This document shows, piece by piece, positions 7,101-16,139 of a stretch of DNA of 64,000 nucleotides; within the stretch, counting starts at the first letter, position 1; every line of letters begins with the position of its first letter. The notes under the pieces were generated by a model. It searched no databases and was not told where the DNA came from. It saw only the letters and a program-made list of their open reading frames with translations. Origin of the DNA: Streptomyces sp. NA02950. GTDB taxonomy: Bacteria > Actinomycetota > Actinomycetes > Streptomycetales > Streptomycetaceae. A program made the position numbers and the translations under genes. The stretch spans positions 3,592,501-3,656,500 of the forward strand of contig NZ_CP054916.1 in the NCBI RefSeq assembly GCF_013364155.1, in the 5' to 3' direction.

Positions 7101-8273
7101 TCACTCGTTGGCAGCACGGGGCCGGTCCTCGTCGGCGTACTGGTCGAACAGCGGCGTGCGGCCGCTTTCGCGGGGGCGGCGGGAGGCGGCGGCCGGGCGT
7201 CGGCCGGGGGCGGGTTCCGCGGTCGGGGCCGGGGCGGCGTCCTGGGCGGGGTCCTGGGTGGGCTCGACGGTGCTGGAGCGCGCGGAGCTCCAGGCGTCGG
7301 GTGCGGCCAGGTCGACACTGCCGGTGGCGCGCGGGGCGACCGGCGCGGTGACGTAGGTCGGCAGCGGCACCGGGACCGGCTCCCAGCCGTCTCCGGCGGC
7401 CGGGCCGCGCTCCCGCTCGCGCTCCTGGTCCACCCACTCGGCGTGGTCGGTCTGCTCGACCAGCGCCCGGCGCCCCGCCGCGTGGGCGGAGGCCGGCGGT
7501 GCGGCGGCGGGCTCGGCCTCGGCGGGGGCGGGCGGCTCGGCGGGGCCGCCGTCGGACGTCGTGGCGTCGGAGGAGTGGGGGCGCGGGCGGCGCTCGCGCA
7601 GGCGCTGCGCGGCCTGCTCCGCGCGCCGCTGGTCCATGGTGAAGGTGAAGCGGCGGCGCTCCTGGCTGCGGAGATAGGCGATGTACGCGCTGAGCAGTAT
7701 GGCCGGGATACCCGGTGCCCACAGGAATGCAAGTCCGCCGATCGCCGCCACGACCGCACCGAGGGTGAAGGCGACAAAGAGGATCACGGTGGTGCGGCGG
7801 CGGCGCGCGAGCACTCTCGCGCGCCGTCCACGGTCCAGGGCGGAGCTACCACGGCCGGGCTTCGCGCCGGCGGAGGCGGTGCCCTCGGCGGACGGTGCCG
7901 CGACGGCCGTGGGGACGGGTGCGCGCACGGTCACGGGGTCGGCGAAGGCCCGGACGTCGATCGCGTCGGTCAGCGCGTCCGGGTCGACCGTGAAGTGCTC
8001 CGGCTCGGCCGCGCCGCCCCCGGCCTTGGGGGCGTCCGCGTCCTCGGCGGTGCGCTCCGCCGGGTCCTCCGGGCTCCTCCGGCGCTCCTCCTCCAGCTCC
8101 TTGGCGTAACGACGCTCCATGCCCGCCCGTCCGGACAGCAGCCGGATGGCGGTGCTGAAGCGTTCCGTCGGACGGGCCTCATTCAGCTCGTCCTGCCTCC
8201 GAAGCCACATCGGCACCAAATAGGCGGCCCAGGCCCCGACGATGACTGCGTAGATGAGGCCACTGCTGCTCAC
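7101..8273 (-). CDS. sepX: SepX / Glp-receptor (GlpR)-type septal membrane protein
   Basis: A 390-residue membrane protein starting at a GTG (8273) that gives MSSSGLIYAVIVGAWAAYL, the first transmembrane helix. A soluble region (about 20-170) follows, then two adjacent helices (TTVILFVAFTLGAVVAAIGG and LAFLWAPGIPAILLSAYIAYL), then a long Pro/Ala/Glu-rich cytoplasmic tail. This matches actinobacterial SepX, a septal protein needed for hyphal compartmentalisation in Streptomyces, and its corynebacterial relative GlpR, which binds the gephyrin-like Glp. The glp/moeA gene lies in the same leftward operon, which supports the assignment. No clear ribosome site precedes the GTG. The assignment rests on remembered family knowledge and synteny. 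Confidence 0.8.
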   Translation of the reverse strand: MSSSGLIYAVIVGAWAAYLVPMWLRRQDELNEARPTERFSTAIRLLSGRAGMERRYAKELEEERRRSPEDPAERTAEDADAPKAGGGAAEPEHFTVDPDALTDAIDVRAFADPVTVRAPVPTAVAAPSAEGTASAGAKPGRGSSALDRGRRARVLARRRRTTVILFVAFTLGAVVAAIGGLAFLWAPGIPAILLSAYIAYLRSQERRRFTFTMDQRRAEQAAQRLRERRPRPHSSDATTSDGGPAEPPAPAEAEPAAAPPASAHAAGRRALVEQTDHAEWVDQERERERGPAAGDGWEPVPVPLPTYVTAPVAPRATGSVDLAAPDAWSSARSSTVEPTQDPAQDAAPAPTAEPAPGRRPAAASRRPRESGRTPLFDQYADEDRPRAANE

Positions 8274-8415
8274 GGTCACACGGTAGAGGGGTCCGCGCGA
8301 GGCCATCCGCCAATTGGCGCGGTGTGTCGCACGATCTGGCTGATATCTCAAAAGTTTTTTGTGATTGATGGGATGACCGGTCTGGAAATGTACGAGCTTA
8401 ATTCGAACAGGTTTT

Positions 8416-9039
8416 TTATTTCTGTGACGCCCCTGGTCGAATCCGGTGCCAGCGCGCCAGCAGTCCTTCGGAGAGTTCCTCGACGGTGAGCGCGAAGACC
8501 AGATGGTCGCGCCATGCCCCGTCGATGTGGAGATAGCGGGGCCGCAGCCCCTCCTCGCGGAATCCGAGTTTCTCCACCACCCGTCGGCTGGGCACGTTCT
8601 CCGGGCGGATGCAGATCTCGATCCGGTGCAGTCCGATGGTGCGGAAGCAGTGGTCGACCGCGAGCGCCACGGCGGTCGGCATCACCCCGCGCCCGGCCAC
8701 CGCCTCGTCGACCCAGTAGCCGACATGGCCCGAGCACATCGAGCCCCAGGTGATCCCGGCGACCGTCAACTGCCCGGCCAGCCGCCCCCGGTACTCGATG
8801 ACGAACGGCAGCATCCGCCCGGCGTGCGCCTCGGCGCGCAGATGGCGGACCATCTGCCGGTAGGTGGGCCGGTGGGTGACGGGGCCGCCCGGCGGAGGCG
8901 GCGGAATGGTGGCCTCCCAGGGGCGCAGCCACTCCCGGTTGCGCTGGTTGACCTCGCGCCAGGCGCGCTGGTCGCGCAGCTTTATCGGTCGGAGGACCGT
9001 ATCGCCGTCCGCCAGTACGACCGGCCAGGGGGCGTTCAG
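8416..9039 (-). CDS. rimJ: GNAT acetyltransferase, RimJ-like
   Basis: About 207 residues of the RimJ/RimL branch of GNAT N-acetyltransferases, which modify N-termini of ribosomal and other proteins with acetyl-CoA. Visible motifs are LRPIKLRDQRAWREVNQRN at the start, GQLTVAGITWGSMCSGHVGYWVDEAVAGRGVMPTAVA (motif A region with the acetyl-CoA-binding loop), RIEICIRPENVPSRRVVEKLGF and a C-terminal RYLHIDGAWRDHLVFAL. There is no ATG or GTG at the expected start. The best candidate is a CTG at 9039 that overlaps the upstream stop (CTGA), which implies translational coupling. It sits in the conserved glp-sepX operon of actinobacteria. Confidence 0.8.
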   Translation of the reverse strand: MNAPWPVVLADGDTVLRPIKLRDQRAWREVNQRNREWLRPWEATIPPPPPGGPVTHRPTYRQMVRHLRAEAHAGRMLPFVIEYRGRLAGQLTVAGITWGSMCSGHVGYWVDEAVAGRGVMPTAVALAVDHCFRTIGLHRIEICIRPENVPSRRVVEKLGFREEGLRPRYLHIDGAWRDHLVFALTVEELSEGLLARWHRIRPGASQK

Positions 9040-9569
9040 CGCGCGCTCCCGGCGGGCCCGGCGGAGCCGGCGGGTCCGGGGTGGTCGCCGCCGTGGATCT
9101 GGTCGACCGCGTGCAGCAGGACGCGGCCGAGGACCGCGAGCCCGTCGCGTACTCCTCCGGTGGAGCCGGGGAGGTTGACGACCAGGGTCGTCCCGGCGAT
9201 CCCGGCGATCCCGCGGGAGAGCGCCGCGGTGGGCACCTTGGCGAGCCCCTCGGCGCGGATGGCTTCCGCGATCCCCGGGATCTCGCGGTCGAGGACGGCG
9301 CGGGTGGCCTCGGGGGTGCGGTCGGTGGGGGTGAGTCCGGTACCGCCGGTGGTGACGACCACGTCGTACGCGGCGGCCACCGCCTCCCGCAGCGCCGCCT
9401 CCACCGGCTCGCCGTCGGGCACCACCCGGGGGCCGTCGACCGCGAACCCCAGCTCGGCCAGGCCCTCGGCGATCAGCGGCCCGCCCTTGTCGGCGTAGAC
9501 CCCGGCGGCGGCGCGGTTGGAGGCGGTGACGACCAGGGCGCGGTGGCGCGGCACCGGTGAGCCGGTCAT
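9036..9569 (-). CDS. moaB: MoaB/Mog-type molybdopterin-binding protein
   Basis: A 177-residue MoaB/MogA-fold protein that binds or adenylylates molybdopterin during cofactor synthesis. Motifs: [20 protein letters not shown], then VPDG, and the classical [17 protein letters not shown] loop that binds the pterin phosphate, with a C-terminal NLPGSTGG. The start ATG at 9569 overlaps the moaC stop (ATGA), so the two are translationally coupled. It is followed by rimJ with another stop/start overlap. Length is normal for the MoaB group. Confidence 0.88.
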   Translation of the reverse strand: MTGSPVPRHRALVVTASNRAAAGVYADKGGPLIAEGLAELGFAVDGPRVVPDGEPVEAALREAVAAAYDVVVTTGGTGLTPTDRTPEATRAVLDREIPGIAEAIRAEGLAKVPTAALSRGIAGIAGTTLVVNLPGSTGGVRDGLAVLGRVLLHAVDQIHGGDHPGPAGSAGPAGSAR

Positions 9570-10048
9570 GTCCGGCTCCAGTCGCCGGACTTCCCGCCCG
9601 TCTTCTCCTCCACCCGGATGTCGGTGACAACGGCGCCCTTGTCGACGGCCTTGACCATGTCGATCACCGTCAGGGCGGCCACGGAGACGGCGGTCAGGGC
9701 CTCCATCTCCACACCCGTACGGTCGGTGGTCTTCACCGTGGCGGTGATCTCGACCGCGTCGTCGGCGACGGTGAGATCGACCGTCACCCCCGAGACGGCG
9801 AGCGGATGGCACAGCGGGATGAGATCGGGGGTGCGCTTGGCGCCCATGATGCCCGCGATCCGGGCGGTCGCGAGGGCGTCGCCCTTGGGAACGCCCTCGC
9901 CGCGCAGCAGTTCGACCACGCGCGGCGCCACGAGCACACGGCCGCTGGCGCGGGCGGTGCGCGCGGTGACCTCCTTGGCCGAGACGTCGACCATGCGCGC
10001 GGCGCCCGCTTGGTCGAGGTGGGTGAGATGGTCCTGGGCGCTGCTCAT
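9566..10048 (-). CDS. moaC: Cyclic pyranopterin monophosphate synthase accessory MoaC
   Basis: A 160-residue MoaC, which converts 3',8-cyclo-GTP to cyclic pyranopterin monophosphate in molybdenum cofactor synthesis. Visible family motifs are [14 protein letters not shown] near the N-terminus, [19 protein letters not shown] (substrate loop with conserved Lys and the HPL turn), [26 protein letters not shown] and the C-terminal KTGGKSG. The start at 10048 is chosen for the GGGAGAACG ribosome site; an in-frame ATG 14 codons upstream lacks one. It overlaps moaB by 4 bases. Confidence 0.93.
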   Translation of the reverse strand: MSSAQDHLTHLDQAGAARMVDVSAKEVTARTARASGRVLVAPRVVELLRGEGVPKGDALATARIAGIMGAKRTPDLIPLCHPLAVSGVTVDLTVADDAVEITATVKTTDRTGVEMEALTAVSVAALTVIDMVKAVDKGAVVTDIRVEEKTGGKSGDWSRT

Positions 10049-10111
10049 CGTTCTCCCGGTCCGGGCCGCGCGGCTCCTGTGGGACGACACCGTACCCGCC
10101 GTGGCGGCGTC

Positions 10112-11431
10112 CTAGGTGAGCCGGACCACGTCCACTTCCGAGCCGGGGGCCACCTCGGTGGTCTCCTCGGAGAGCACGATCAGCGCATTGGCCTGGGCCA
10201 TGGCCTTGATCAGGTGGGATGACGCACCGCCCACAGGGGTGACGGTACCCGGCTCCACCCCCGCCGACGGTTCGTACCAGCCGCGCAGGAACTGGCGCCT
10301 GCCCTCCGGGGAGGACGCGACGCCTCCGGGGCACACCGCCCGCACGACGGGCCGGTGGATCTCACCGCCGCCCAGCATGGTGCGGATGACCGGGCGTACG
10401 AACAGCTCGAAGGAGACGTACGAACTCACCGGGTTTCCGGGGAGGGCGAGCAGCGGGGTGGCGTCGGGGCCGACGCGGCCGAAGCCCTGGGGCTTGCCGG
10501 GCTGCATCGCCAGCTTGCGGAACCGGACCTCGTGCATCGCCTCCTTCACCACGTCGTACGCGCCGACGCTGACGCCGCCGCTGGTGACCACGATGTCGGC
10601 GCGCACCAGCTGGTCCTCGACGGCGGAGCGCAGGGTGGCCGGGTCGTCGGCGACCGCACCGACCCGGTAGGCGATGGCTCCGGCGTCCCGGGCGGCGGCG
10701 GTGAGCTGGTAGCTGTTGGAGTCGTGGATCCGGCCGGGACCCACCTCCTCGCCGGGCTGGACCAGCTCGCTGCCGGTGGACAGCACCACGACCCGGGGCC
10801 GCGGGCGGACCTTGACGGTGGCGCGGCCGACGGCGGCCAGCAGCCCGATCTGCGGGGGCCCCAGGACGGTGCCGGCGTGCAGCGCCAGCTCGCCCGCGCC
10901 CGCGTCACTGCCCCGGGTGCGCACATGCTGGCCTTCCTTGGCCGGGCGGTAGATCCGCACCCTGCCGCTGCCGCCGTCCGGGCCGTCACCGCGCGCCGGC
11001 ATGGTGGTGACCGGCCCGTTGTCCAGGCCGCCGTCGGTCCACTCCACGGGGACCACGGCCTGTCCGCCGGGCGGCACCGGCGCGCCGGTCATGATCCGGG
11101 CCGCCTCACCGGGGCCCACGGCGGGCAGCTCACCGCTGCCCGCCGCGATGTCGCCGACGACGGTGAGCACCGCAGGGTGATCCCTCGTGGCGGCCGCGAC
11201 ATCAGCGGTCCGCACGGCATAGCCGTCCATGGCGCTGTTGTCGAAGGGCGGGAGGGCGACGGGGACGGTGACGTCCTCGACCAGGACACAGCCCTGGGCA
11301 TCGAGCAGTTGCAGCTCGATGGGCTCCAGCGGGTGGATGTGGCCGAGGATGTCGTCGAGGTGCTCGGACACCGTCCAGACACGGTCCTGGTCCGGGCCCT
11401 GGTCGGTGGCCCGTGCTGCGGTGCTGCTCAA
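10112..11431 (-). CDS. glp: MoeA-like gephyrin homologue (Glp)
   Basis: About 439 residues with the full MoeA/gephyrin-E domain order: domain I-II (PLEPIELQLLDAQGCVLVEDV, PPFDNSAMDGYAVR), the molybdopterin-binding domain III (VVLSTGSELVQPGEEVGPGRIHDSN; VTSGGVSVGAYD; ALPGNPVSSYVSFELFVRP) and C-terminal domain IV. MoeA enzymes insert molybdate into adenylylated molybdopterin. In corynebacteria and Streptomyces, the copy next to sepX/glpR is the cell-division protein Glp, and the gene context here points to that role. The start is a TTG at 11431 with a GAGGAG site inside the end of galU. An enzymatic role cannot be excluded, since the active-site motifs look intact. Confidence 0.85.
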   Translation of the reverse strand: MSSTAARATDQGPDQDRVWTVSEHLDDILGHIHPLEPIELQLLDAQGCVLVEDVTVPVALPPFDNSAMDGYAVRTADVAAATRDHPAVLTVVGDIAAGSGELPAVGPGEAARIMTGAPVPPGGQAVVPVEWTDGGLDNGPVTTMPARGDGPDGGSGRVRIYRPAKEGQHVRTRGSDAGAGELALHAGTVLGPPQIGLLAAVGRATVKVRPRPRVVVLSTGSELVQPGEEVGPGRIHDSNSYQLTAAARDAGAIAYRVGAVADDPATLRSAVEDQLVRADIVVTSGGVSVGAYDVVKEAMHEVRFRKLAMQPGKPQGFGRVGPDATPLLALPGNPVSSYVSFELFVRPVIRTMLGGGEIHRPVVRAVCPGGVASSPEGRRQFLRGWYEPSAGVEPGTVTPVGGASSHLIKAMAQANALIVLSEETTEVAPGSEVDVVRLT

Positions 11432-11435
11432 GGTG

Positions 11436-12338
11436 CTACATCTCCTCGGTGACGTAACTGCGGAGCCAGTCCCGGAAGTCCGGGCCCAGGTCTTCACGTT
11501 CGCACGCGAGTCTGACAATGGCACGCAGATAGTCGCCACGGTCTCCTGTGTCGTACCTCCGGCCCTTGAAGATCACCCCGTGGACCGGGCCGCCGAGGTC
11601 GGGATCGGAGGCCAGTGCCTGGAGGGCGTCGGTGAGCTGGATCTCGCCACCGCGCCCCGGTTCGGTCCTGCGGAGCACGTCGAAAACGGCCGGGTCCAGG
11701 ACGTAGCGGCCGATGACCGCGTAGTTGCTGGGCGCGTCGGCCGGGTCCGGCTTCTCGACCAGACCGGTGACCTGGACGACGGACTCGTCGACCGTCGGTT
11801 TGACGGCGGCGCAGCCGTAGAGGTGGATCTGCGCGGGATCCACCTCCATCAGGGCGATGACGCTGCCGCGGTGCTGCTCCTGCACCTGCACCATGTGGGA
11901 CAGCAGCGGGTCACGGGCATCGATGAGGTCGTCGCCGAGGAGGACGGCAAAGGGCTGGTCACCGACGTGCGGGGCGGCACACAGCACGGCGTGGCCAAGA
12001 CCCCTGGGGTCGCCTTGGCGCACGTAGTGCATGGTCGCGAGATCGCTGGACTCCTGGACGCGGGCGAGACGGGTGTCGTCCCCCTTGCGGGTCAGGGTCT
12101 CCTCGAGCTCGTAGTTGCGGTCGAAGTGGTCCTCCAGCGGCCGCTTGTTACGCCCGGTGATCATGAGGACGTCGGAGAGTCCCGCGGTGACGGCTTCCTC
12201 GACGACGTACTGGATCGCCGGCTTGTCCACGACCGGCAGCATCTCCTTGGGCGTGGCCTTGGTGGCCGGAAGAAAGCGGGTGCCCAGTCCCGCGGCGGGG
12301 ATGACAGCCTTGCTGATCCGAGTACGCGATTGAGTCAT
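11436..12338 (-). CDS. galU: UTP-glucose-1-phosphate uridylyltransferase
   Basis: A 300-residue nucleotidyltransferase making UDP-glucose from UTP and glucose-1-phosphate for cell-envelope and glycan synthesis. The N-terminal Rossmann signature KAVIPAAGLGTRFLPATKATPKEMLP is complete. LLGDDLIDA binds the metal and sugar phosphate, and VTGLVEKPDP and GGEIQLTDAL are GalU-type signatures. It begins the leftward galU-glp-moaC-moaB-rimJ-sepX operon; its last codons contain the ribosome site of glp. The ATG at 12338 lies 73 bases from the divergent cyclo-ligase start, so the two genes share a promoter region. Confidence 0.95.
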   Translation of the reverse strand: MTQSRTRISKAVIPAAGLGTRFLPATKATPKEMLPVVDKPAIQYVVEEAVTAGLSDVLMITGRNKRPLEDHFDRNYELEETLTRKGDDTRLARVQESSDLATMHYVRQGDPRGLGHAVLCAAPHVGDQPFAVLLGDDLIDARDPLLSHMVQVQEQHRGSVIALMEVDPAQIHLYGCAAVKPTVDESVVQVTGLVEKPDPADAPSNYAVIGRYVLDPAVFDVLRRTEPGRGGEIQLTDALQALASDPDLGGPVHGVIFKGRRYDTGDRGDYLRAIVRLACEREDLGPDFRDWLRSYVTEEM

Positions 12339-12411
12339 GTACAGAACCCTATCCGGTGCCTTTGGGGCGGATGATGAGGATTCAGTGAATATGACATGAG
12401 ACGGGGAGTTT

Positions 12412-13023
12412 GTGCACTCAGTGATCACGAGCGACGGTAGTAAGCGCGTGTTGCGTCGGCGCCTCCTGGCGGTGAGATCCAGGTTGACTGCGGATGACAT
12501 CGAAGCGGCCGCGACCGCCCTGGCGTGTCGCGCGCTGGAGCTTCCGGAGCTGGCGGACGCGGGCACGGTGGCCGCCTATGTGTCCCTGGGCAGCGAACCG
12601 GGGACGCACGCCCTGCGCGAGGCGCTGCGCGCCCGGGGCGTACGGGTGCTGCTCCCGGTCCTGCTGGCGGACAACGACCTCGACTGGGGCGAGGACGAGG
12701 GGCCGGAGCGGCTGGCGCCCGCCCGGCGCGGGCTGCTGGAACCGGTCGGGCCGCGGCTCGGGCCGGAGGCGGTGACCGGGGCGGACGCCGTCCTGCTCCC
12801 GGGGCTCGCGGTGGACCGGCGCGGGATGCGGCTGGGCCGCGGCGGCGGCTCGTACGACCGGGTGCTGGAGCGGCTGGCGCGGGCCGGGGCCGATCCGGCG
12901 CTGGTGGTGCTGCTCCACGACGGCGAGCTGCTGGAGGAGGTCCCCGAGGAGGCCCACGACCGCCCGGTGCACGCGGCGGTGACACCCTCGGAGGTCCACC
13001 GCTTCACGCGGCGGCCCCGCTGA
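12412..13023 (+). CDS. 5-formyltetrahydrofolate cyclo-ligase
   Basis: A 203-residue enzyme of the 5-FCL family, which converts 5-formyl-THF to 5,10-methenyl-THF using ATP and so recycles one-carbon folate. Motifs: KRVLRRRLLAVRSRL at the N-terminus, AAYVSLGSEPGTH, LLPGLAVDRRGMRLGRGGGSYDR (the Gly-rich ATP-binding signature) and a C-terminal VHAAVTPSEVHRF. Two GTG starts (12412 and 12421) are possible; GGGGAG at 12403-12408 is 3 or 12 bases away, neither ideal. It is divergent from galU, an arrangement conserved in actinobacteria. Confidence 0.92.
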   Translation: MHSVITSDGSKRVLRRRLLAVRSRLTADDIEAAATALACRALELPELADAGTVAAYVSLGSEPGTHALREALRARGVRVLLPVLLADNDLDWGEDEGPERLAPARRGLLEPVGPRLGPEAVTGADAVLLPGLAVDRRGMRLGRGGGSYDRVLERLARAGADPALVVLLHDGELLEEVPEEAHDRPVHAAVTPSEVHRFTRRPR

Positions 13024-13120
13024 GTGGCGCCCGAAGGCGTCTCTCAGCGGGGCCGGGAGGATCGGCGGGGCCGGGGGCCGCGACGACGGCGCGGGCGCCG
13101 TGGGGGCGGCCACCGGGGCC

Positions 13121-15886
13121 TCAGGGGGTCAGCGCCAGCTCGTCGTCGGTCTCCTTGTCCACAGCGCTCTCGCTGAACGCCCAGGGCAGCAGCTCCCCCT
13201 TGGCCCACATGTCGGTCTGATCCGTGTAGTGGGCGTGGTAGGCGTGGCCGGAGGCACCGGTGAGATTGATCCAGCGCGACTTGTCGAGGTCGTCCAGGTT
13301 GACGACCATCCGCATCGACGGGACCCAGGTGACGCCGTAGCCGCCCGCCGCGTTCCAGCCGGTGGCGTTGACCGCGGCCTCGCCGCCGCCGAGGTTCCAC
13401 GGGCCGCGGTTGAGCAGCCACTGCACCACACCGGGGCCCTCGGTGCCCAGGGTCTGGTTCTTCAGCGTCAGCCGGTGCAGCCGGCCCCAGCTCCAGCTGT
13501 TGATGTCCTTGCCCAGCTTGGCGGTGAGCTCCGAGCGCGCGTCCTTCATGGCGATCTTCAGCAGCTCGTCACGGTTGTGCGAACCGGGGTCGAGACGGGA
13601 GCCCGGCGACTTCCACCAGTCGTTGCGCGGCTCCTTGAGGAGCTTGCGCACCACCTCGTACCAGCGGTCGCCGCCGTCGGGCTGGGCCATGTCCGGATCG
13701 CGCAGGCCGCATTCGCGCACCAGCCGGGTGTTGCCGTCCAGGTCCTCGAGCGGGCCGGAGTCGTCGGCCGGGCGCACCCGCAGGCACTGTCCCTTGACCC
13801 GCAGCTCCTTGGGGAGCTTGTTGCCGAAGGCGAGCGTGAGGGTGTTGCGCCAGACGGCGTTGAAGTACGCGGCGGCCGCCGAGTCGGAGTCCTGGGTGTA
13901 GTCCCAGCTCTCCAGCAGCTTCTGGGCCTCTCGGACGTAGTTGTCCTTGATGTCGATCTTCAGCAGATAGGGCGTCAGCAGCTTGGCGATCTCACTGCTG
14001 TCGTCCATCTGCATGGACTGCATGTCCTCGGTGGAGACCTTGCCGCCGTCCTTGATCTTGGACTGGATCAGATCGCTGATGCGCTGGCTGCGCGCGCCGT
14101 AACCCCAGTCGTCCGTCAGCAGGTACGGGTACTTCTTCTTGTCGATGACGGCCTGGTTGGCGGTGACGATGTAGCCGCGCTTGGGGTTGAGCTCCCAGGG
14201 CAGTGCCGACTGCGGAATGTACTTGCGCCACTTGTAGCGCGAGTCCCAGCCGGGCGCCGGGTAGCGGCCGTCACCCTTGGCGCGCACCGGGATCTTGCCG
14301 GGCGCCTGGTAGCCGATGTTGCCCTTGGTGTCGGCGTAGATCAGGTTCTGCGAGGGGACGTCGAAGTCGCGGGCGGCCTTGCGGAAGTCGGTGAAGTTCC
14401 GGGCGGTGTTGAGCCCGAAGACGGCGTCCATGGAGTTGGACGGGGACAGCGCGGTCCACTTCAGCGCCACCGCGTAGCCGTCGCCGCGGTCGGGGGCCAC
14501 ATCGTCGGCGCCACGGCCGACCGGGGCGGCCTTCCCGACGTCGGCCAGCTCCTCGTCGCGGTCGGAGACGATCGGTCCGTTGTTGGTGGTGCGGACGGTG
14601 ATGGTGCGGCTCTTGCCGCCCGCGACCTTGATGGTCTCCTCACGGGTGGTGAAGGGTTGCTGCTTGCCGTCGTAGAGGTAGCTGTGCGAGGTGACCTTCT
14701 CCAGATAGAGGTCACTGACGTCGGCGCCCAGGTTGGTCATGCCCCAGCTGATGTTCTGGTTGTGACCTATGACGACGCCCGGCATGCCCGCGAAGGTGAA
14801 GCCCGCCGTGTCGTACGGGCAGGAGCTGCTGACCTGCTTGCAGTGCAGGCCCATCTGGTACCAGACGGACGGCAGCTGCGGGGCGAGGTGCGGGTCGTTG
14901 GCCAGCAGCGGCTTGCCGCTGGTCGTGTACCTGCCGTCGATGACCCAGGAGTTGGAGCCGATACCGGTGCCGTTCGGGCCGAGCAGCGCCGGGATCTTGT
15001 CCAGGGTCCTGGAGAGCGAGGACAGCCCGGTCTGGAGGCCCTGGGCGGTGCTGCCGGCGCCGGGAGCCGTACCGGTGCCCCCCGTACCGCTGGTGCCGCC
15101 CGTGGTGGTCGCCTTGGGGTCGAACTCCTCGGTGGCCTCGTCGAGCGCGCCGTCCTGGACGATCGGCTTGTTCCGGCCGTACGGGTACGACGGGTAGAGG
15201 TCCTCTATCTGGTCCGCGTCCAGCCTGCTGGACGCCAGGGCGCGGTCCACCTCGTCCTGCATGTTGCCGCGCAGGTCCCAGGCCATCGCCTTGAGCCAGG
15301 CGACAGAGTCGACCGGGGTCCACTTCTCCGGCTTGTAGCCCTCGTTCTTGAAGTCCAGGGCCGCGTACTCGACGGACAGTTCCTTGCCCGAGTGGTCCTT
15401 GAGGTAGGCGTTGACCCCGTCGGAGTAGGCCCGCAGATACTTCTTGGTGGCGGGCGACAGCTTGGTGTCGTACTCCTGCTTGGCCACCCGGTGCCAGCCC
15501 AGGGTGCGCAGGAACGCGTCGGTCTCCACCTGGCCGGATCCGAACATCTCCGAAAGCCGGCCGGACGTCATATGCCGGCGGACGTCCATCTCCCAGAAGC
15601 GGTCCTGGGCCTGGACGAACCCCTGGGCGCGGAACAGGTCCTCGGGAGTGCCGCCGTAGAGCTGCGGTATCCCGTAGCCGTCACGCTTGACCTGGACGGG
15701 CCCCGAGAGCCCCTTCAGCTGAAGCGATCCCGTGGTCTCCGGGAAGGAGGCACGCACGGTACTGATACTCCAGTACGTGCCGTAGCCGACGCCTCCGACG
15801 AGCAGCAGCACGACTGCGATCACGATCAGGCGGAGACGTCGGCTCTTCTTCTTTTTGGGAGAAGAGCCGGTTTTGTTGGCGGGCAT
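13121..15886 (-). CDS. Penicillin-acylase-family N-terminal nucleophile hydrolase
   Basis: A 921-residue secreted amidase of the penicillin G acylase/aculeacin acylase family, made as a precursor that cuts itself into alpha and beta chains. A Lys/Arg-rich start (KKKKSRRLRL) and one hydrophobic helix (LIVIAVVLLLVGGVGYGTYW) give a signal anchor. VKRDGYGIPQLYGGTPEDLFRAQGFVQAQDRFWEMD is the alpha-chain signature. The spacer ends before GIGSNSWVIDG, where Ser becomes the beta-chain N-terminal nucleophile. The ribosome site GAAGGA lies before the ATG at 15886. Physiological substrates may be acylated peptides, quorum signals or beta-lactams; sequence does not decide. The spacer is Gly/Thr-rich (GGTSGTGGTGTAPG). 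Confidence 0.92.
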   Translation of the reverse strand: MPANKTGSSPKKKKSRRLRLIVIAVVLLLVGGVGYGTYWSISTVRASFPETTGSLQLKGLSGPVQVKRDGYGIPQLYGGTPEDLFRAQGFVQAQDRFWEMDVRRHMTSGRLSEMFGSGQVETDAFLRTLGWHRVAKQEYDTKLSPATKKYLRAYSDGVNAYLKDHSGKELSVEYAALDFKNEGYKPEKWTPVDSVAWLKAMAWDLRGNMQDEVDRALASSRLDADQIEDLYPSYPYGRNKPIVQDGALDEATEEFDPKATTTGGTSGTGGTGTAPGAGSTAQGLQTGLSSLSRTLDKIPALLGPNGTGIGSNSWVIDGRYTTSGKPLLANDPHLAPQLPSVWYQMGLHCKQVSSSCPYDTAGFTFAGMPGVVIGHNQNISWGMTNLGADVSDLYLEKVTSHSYLYDGKQQPFTTREETIKVAGGKSRTITVRTTNNGPIVSDRDEELADVGKAAPVGRGADDVAPDRGDGYAVALKWTALSPSNSMDAVFGLNTARNFTDFRKAARDFDVPSQNLIYADTKGNIGYQAPGKIPVRAKGDGRYPAPGWDSRYKWRKYIPQSALPWELNPKRGYIVTANQAVIDKKKYPYLLTDDWGYGARSQRISDLIQSKIKDGGKVSTEDMQSMQMDDSSEIAKLLTPYLLKIDIKDNYVREAQKLLESWDYTQDSDSAAAAYFNAVWRNTLTLAFGNKLPKELRVKGQCLRVRPADDSGPLEDLDGNTRLVRECGLRDPDMAQPDGGDRWYEVVRKLLKEPRNDWWKSPGSRLDPGSHNRDELLKIAMKDARSELTAKLGKDINSWSWGRLHRLTLKNQTLGTEGPGVVQWLLNRGPWNLGGGEAAVNATGWNAAGGYGVTWVPSMRMVVNLDDLDKSRWINLTGASGHAYHAHYTDQTDMWAKGELLPWAFSESAVDKETDDELALTP

Positions 15887-16139
15887 CGCTGTCCTTCGAG
15901 GGGCAGGGTGATCCTGGAGTGCTGGAGCAACCATAGGCGCAGCGCTGTCTCCGCCCCTACGCGGAGTCATGACTGACGCCCGGCACCGGCCACCGGGCCG
16001 GGTCATTACAGCCCGGCCCACCACCCTGACCGGAGGCGCGCGTCAAGAACCCGTAAAATGTTAGGCAAGGCAACGAAGTTCCGGTCGGCCGGGTGCCGCT
16101 CACGCGATCCCCGCCGCTCCTGCGAGAAAGGTTCGGCCC

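Noticed and set aside
13100..15976. A 958-codon open frame antisense to the penicillin-acylase gene
   Set aside because: It mirrors a strongly supported gene; long antisense frames arise from GC-rich third positions. Its composition is Val/Gly/Arg-rich without domains.
16061..16077. TTAGGCAAGGCAACGAA upstream of the antiporter as an iron box
   Set aside because: Only one half resembles the consensus; the inverted half is missing and neighbouring genes are not iron-related.
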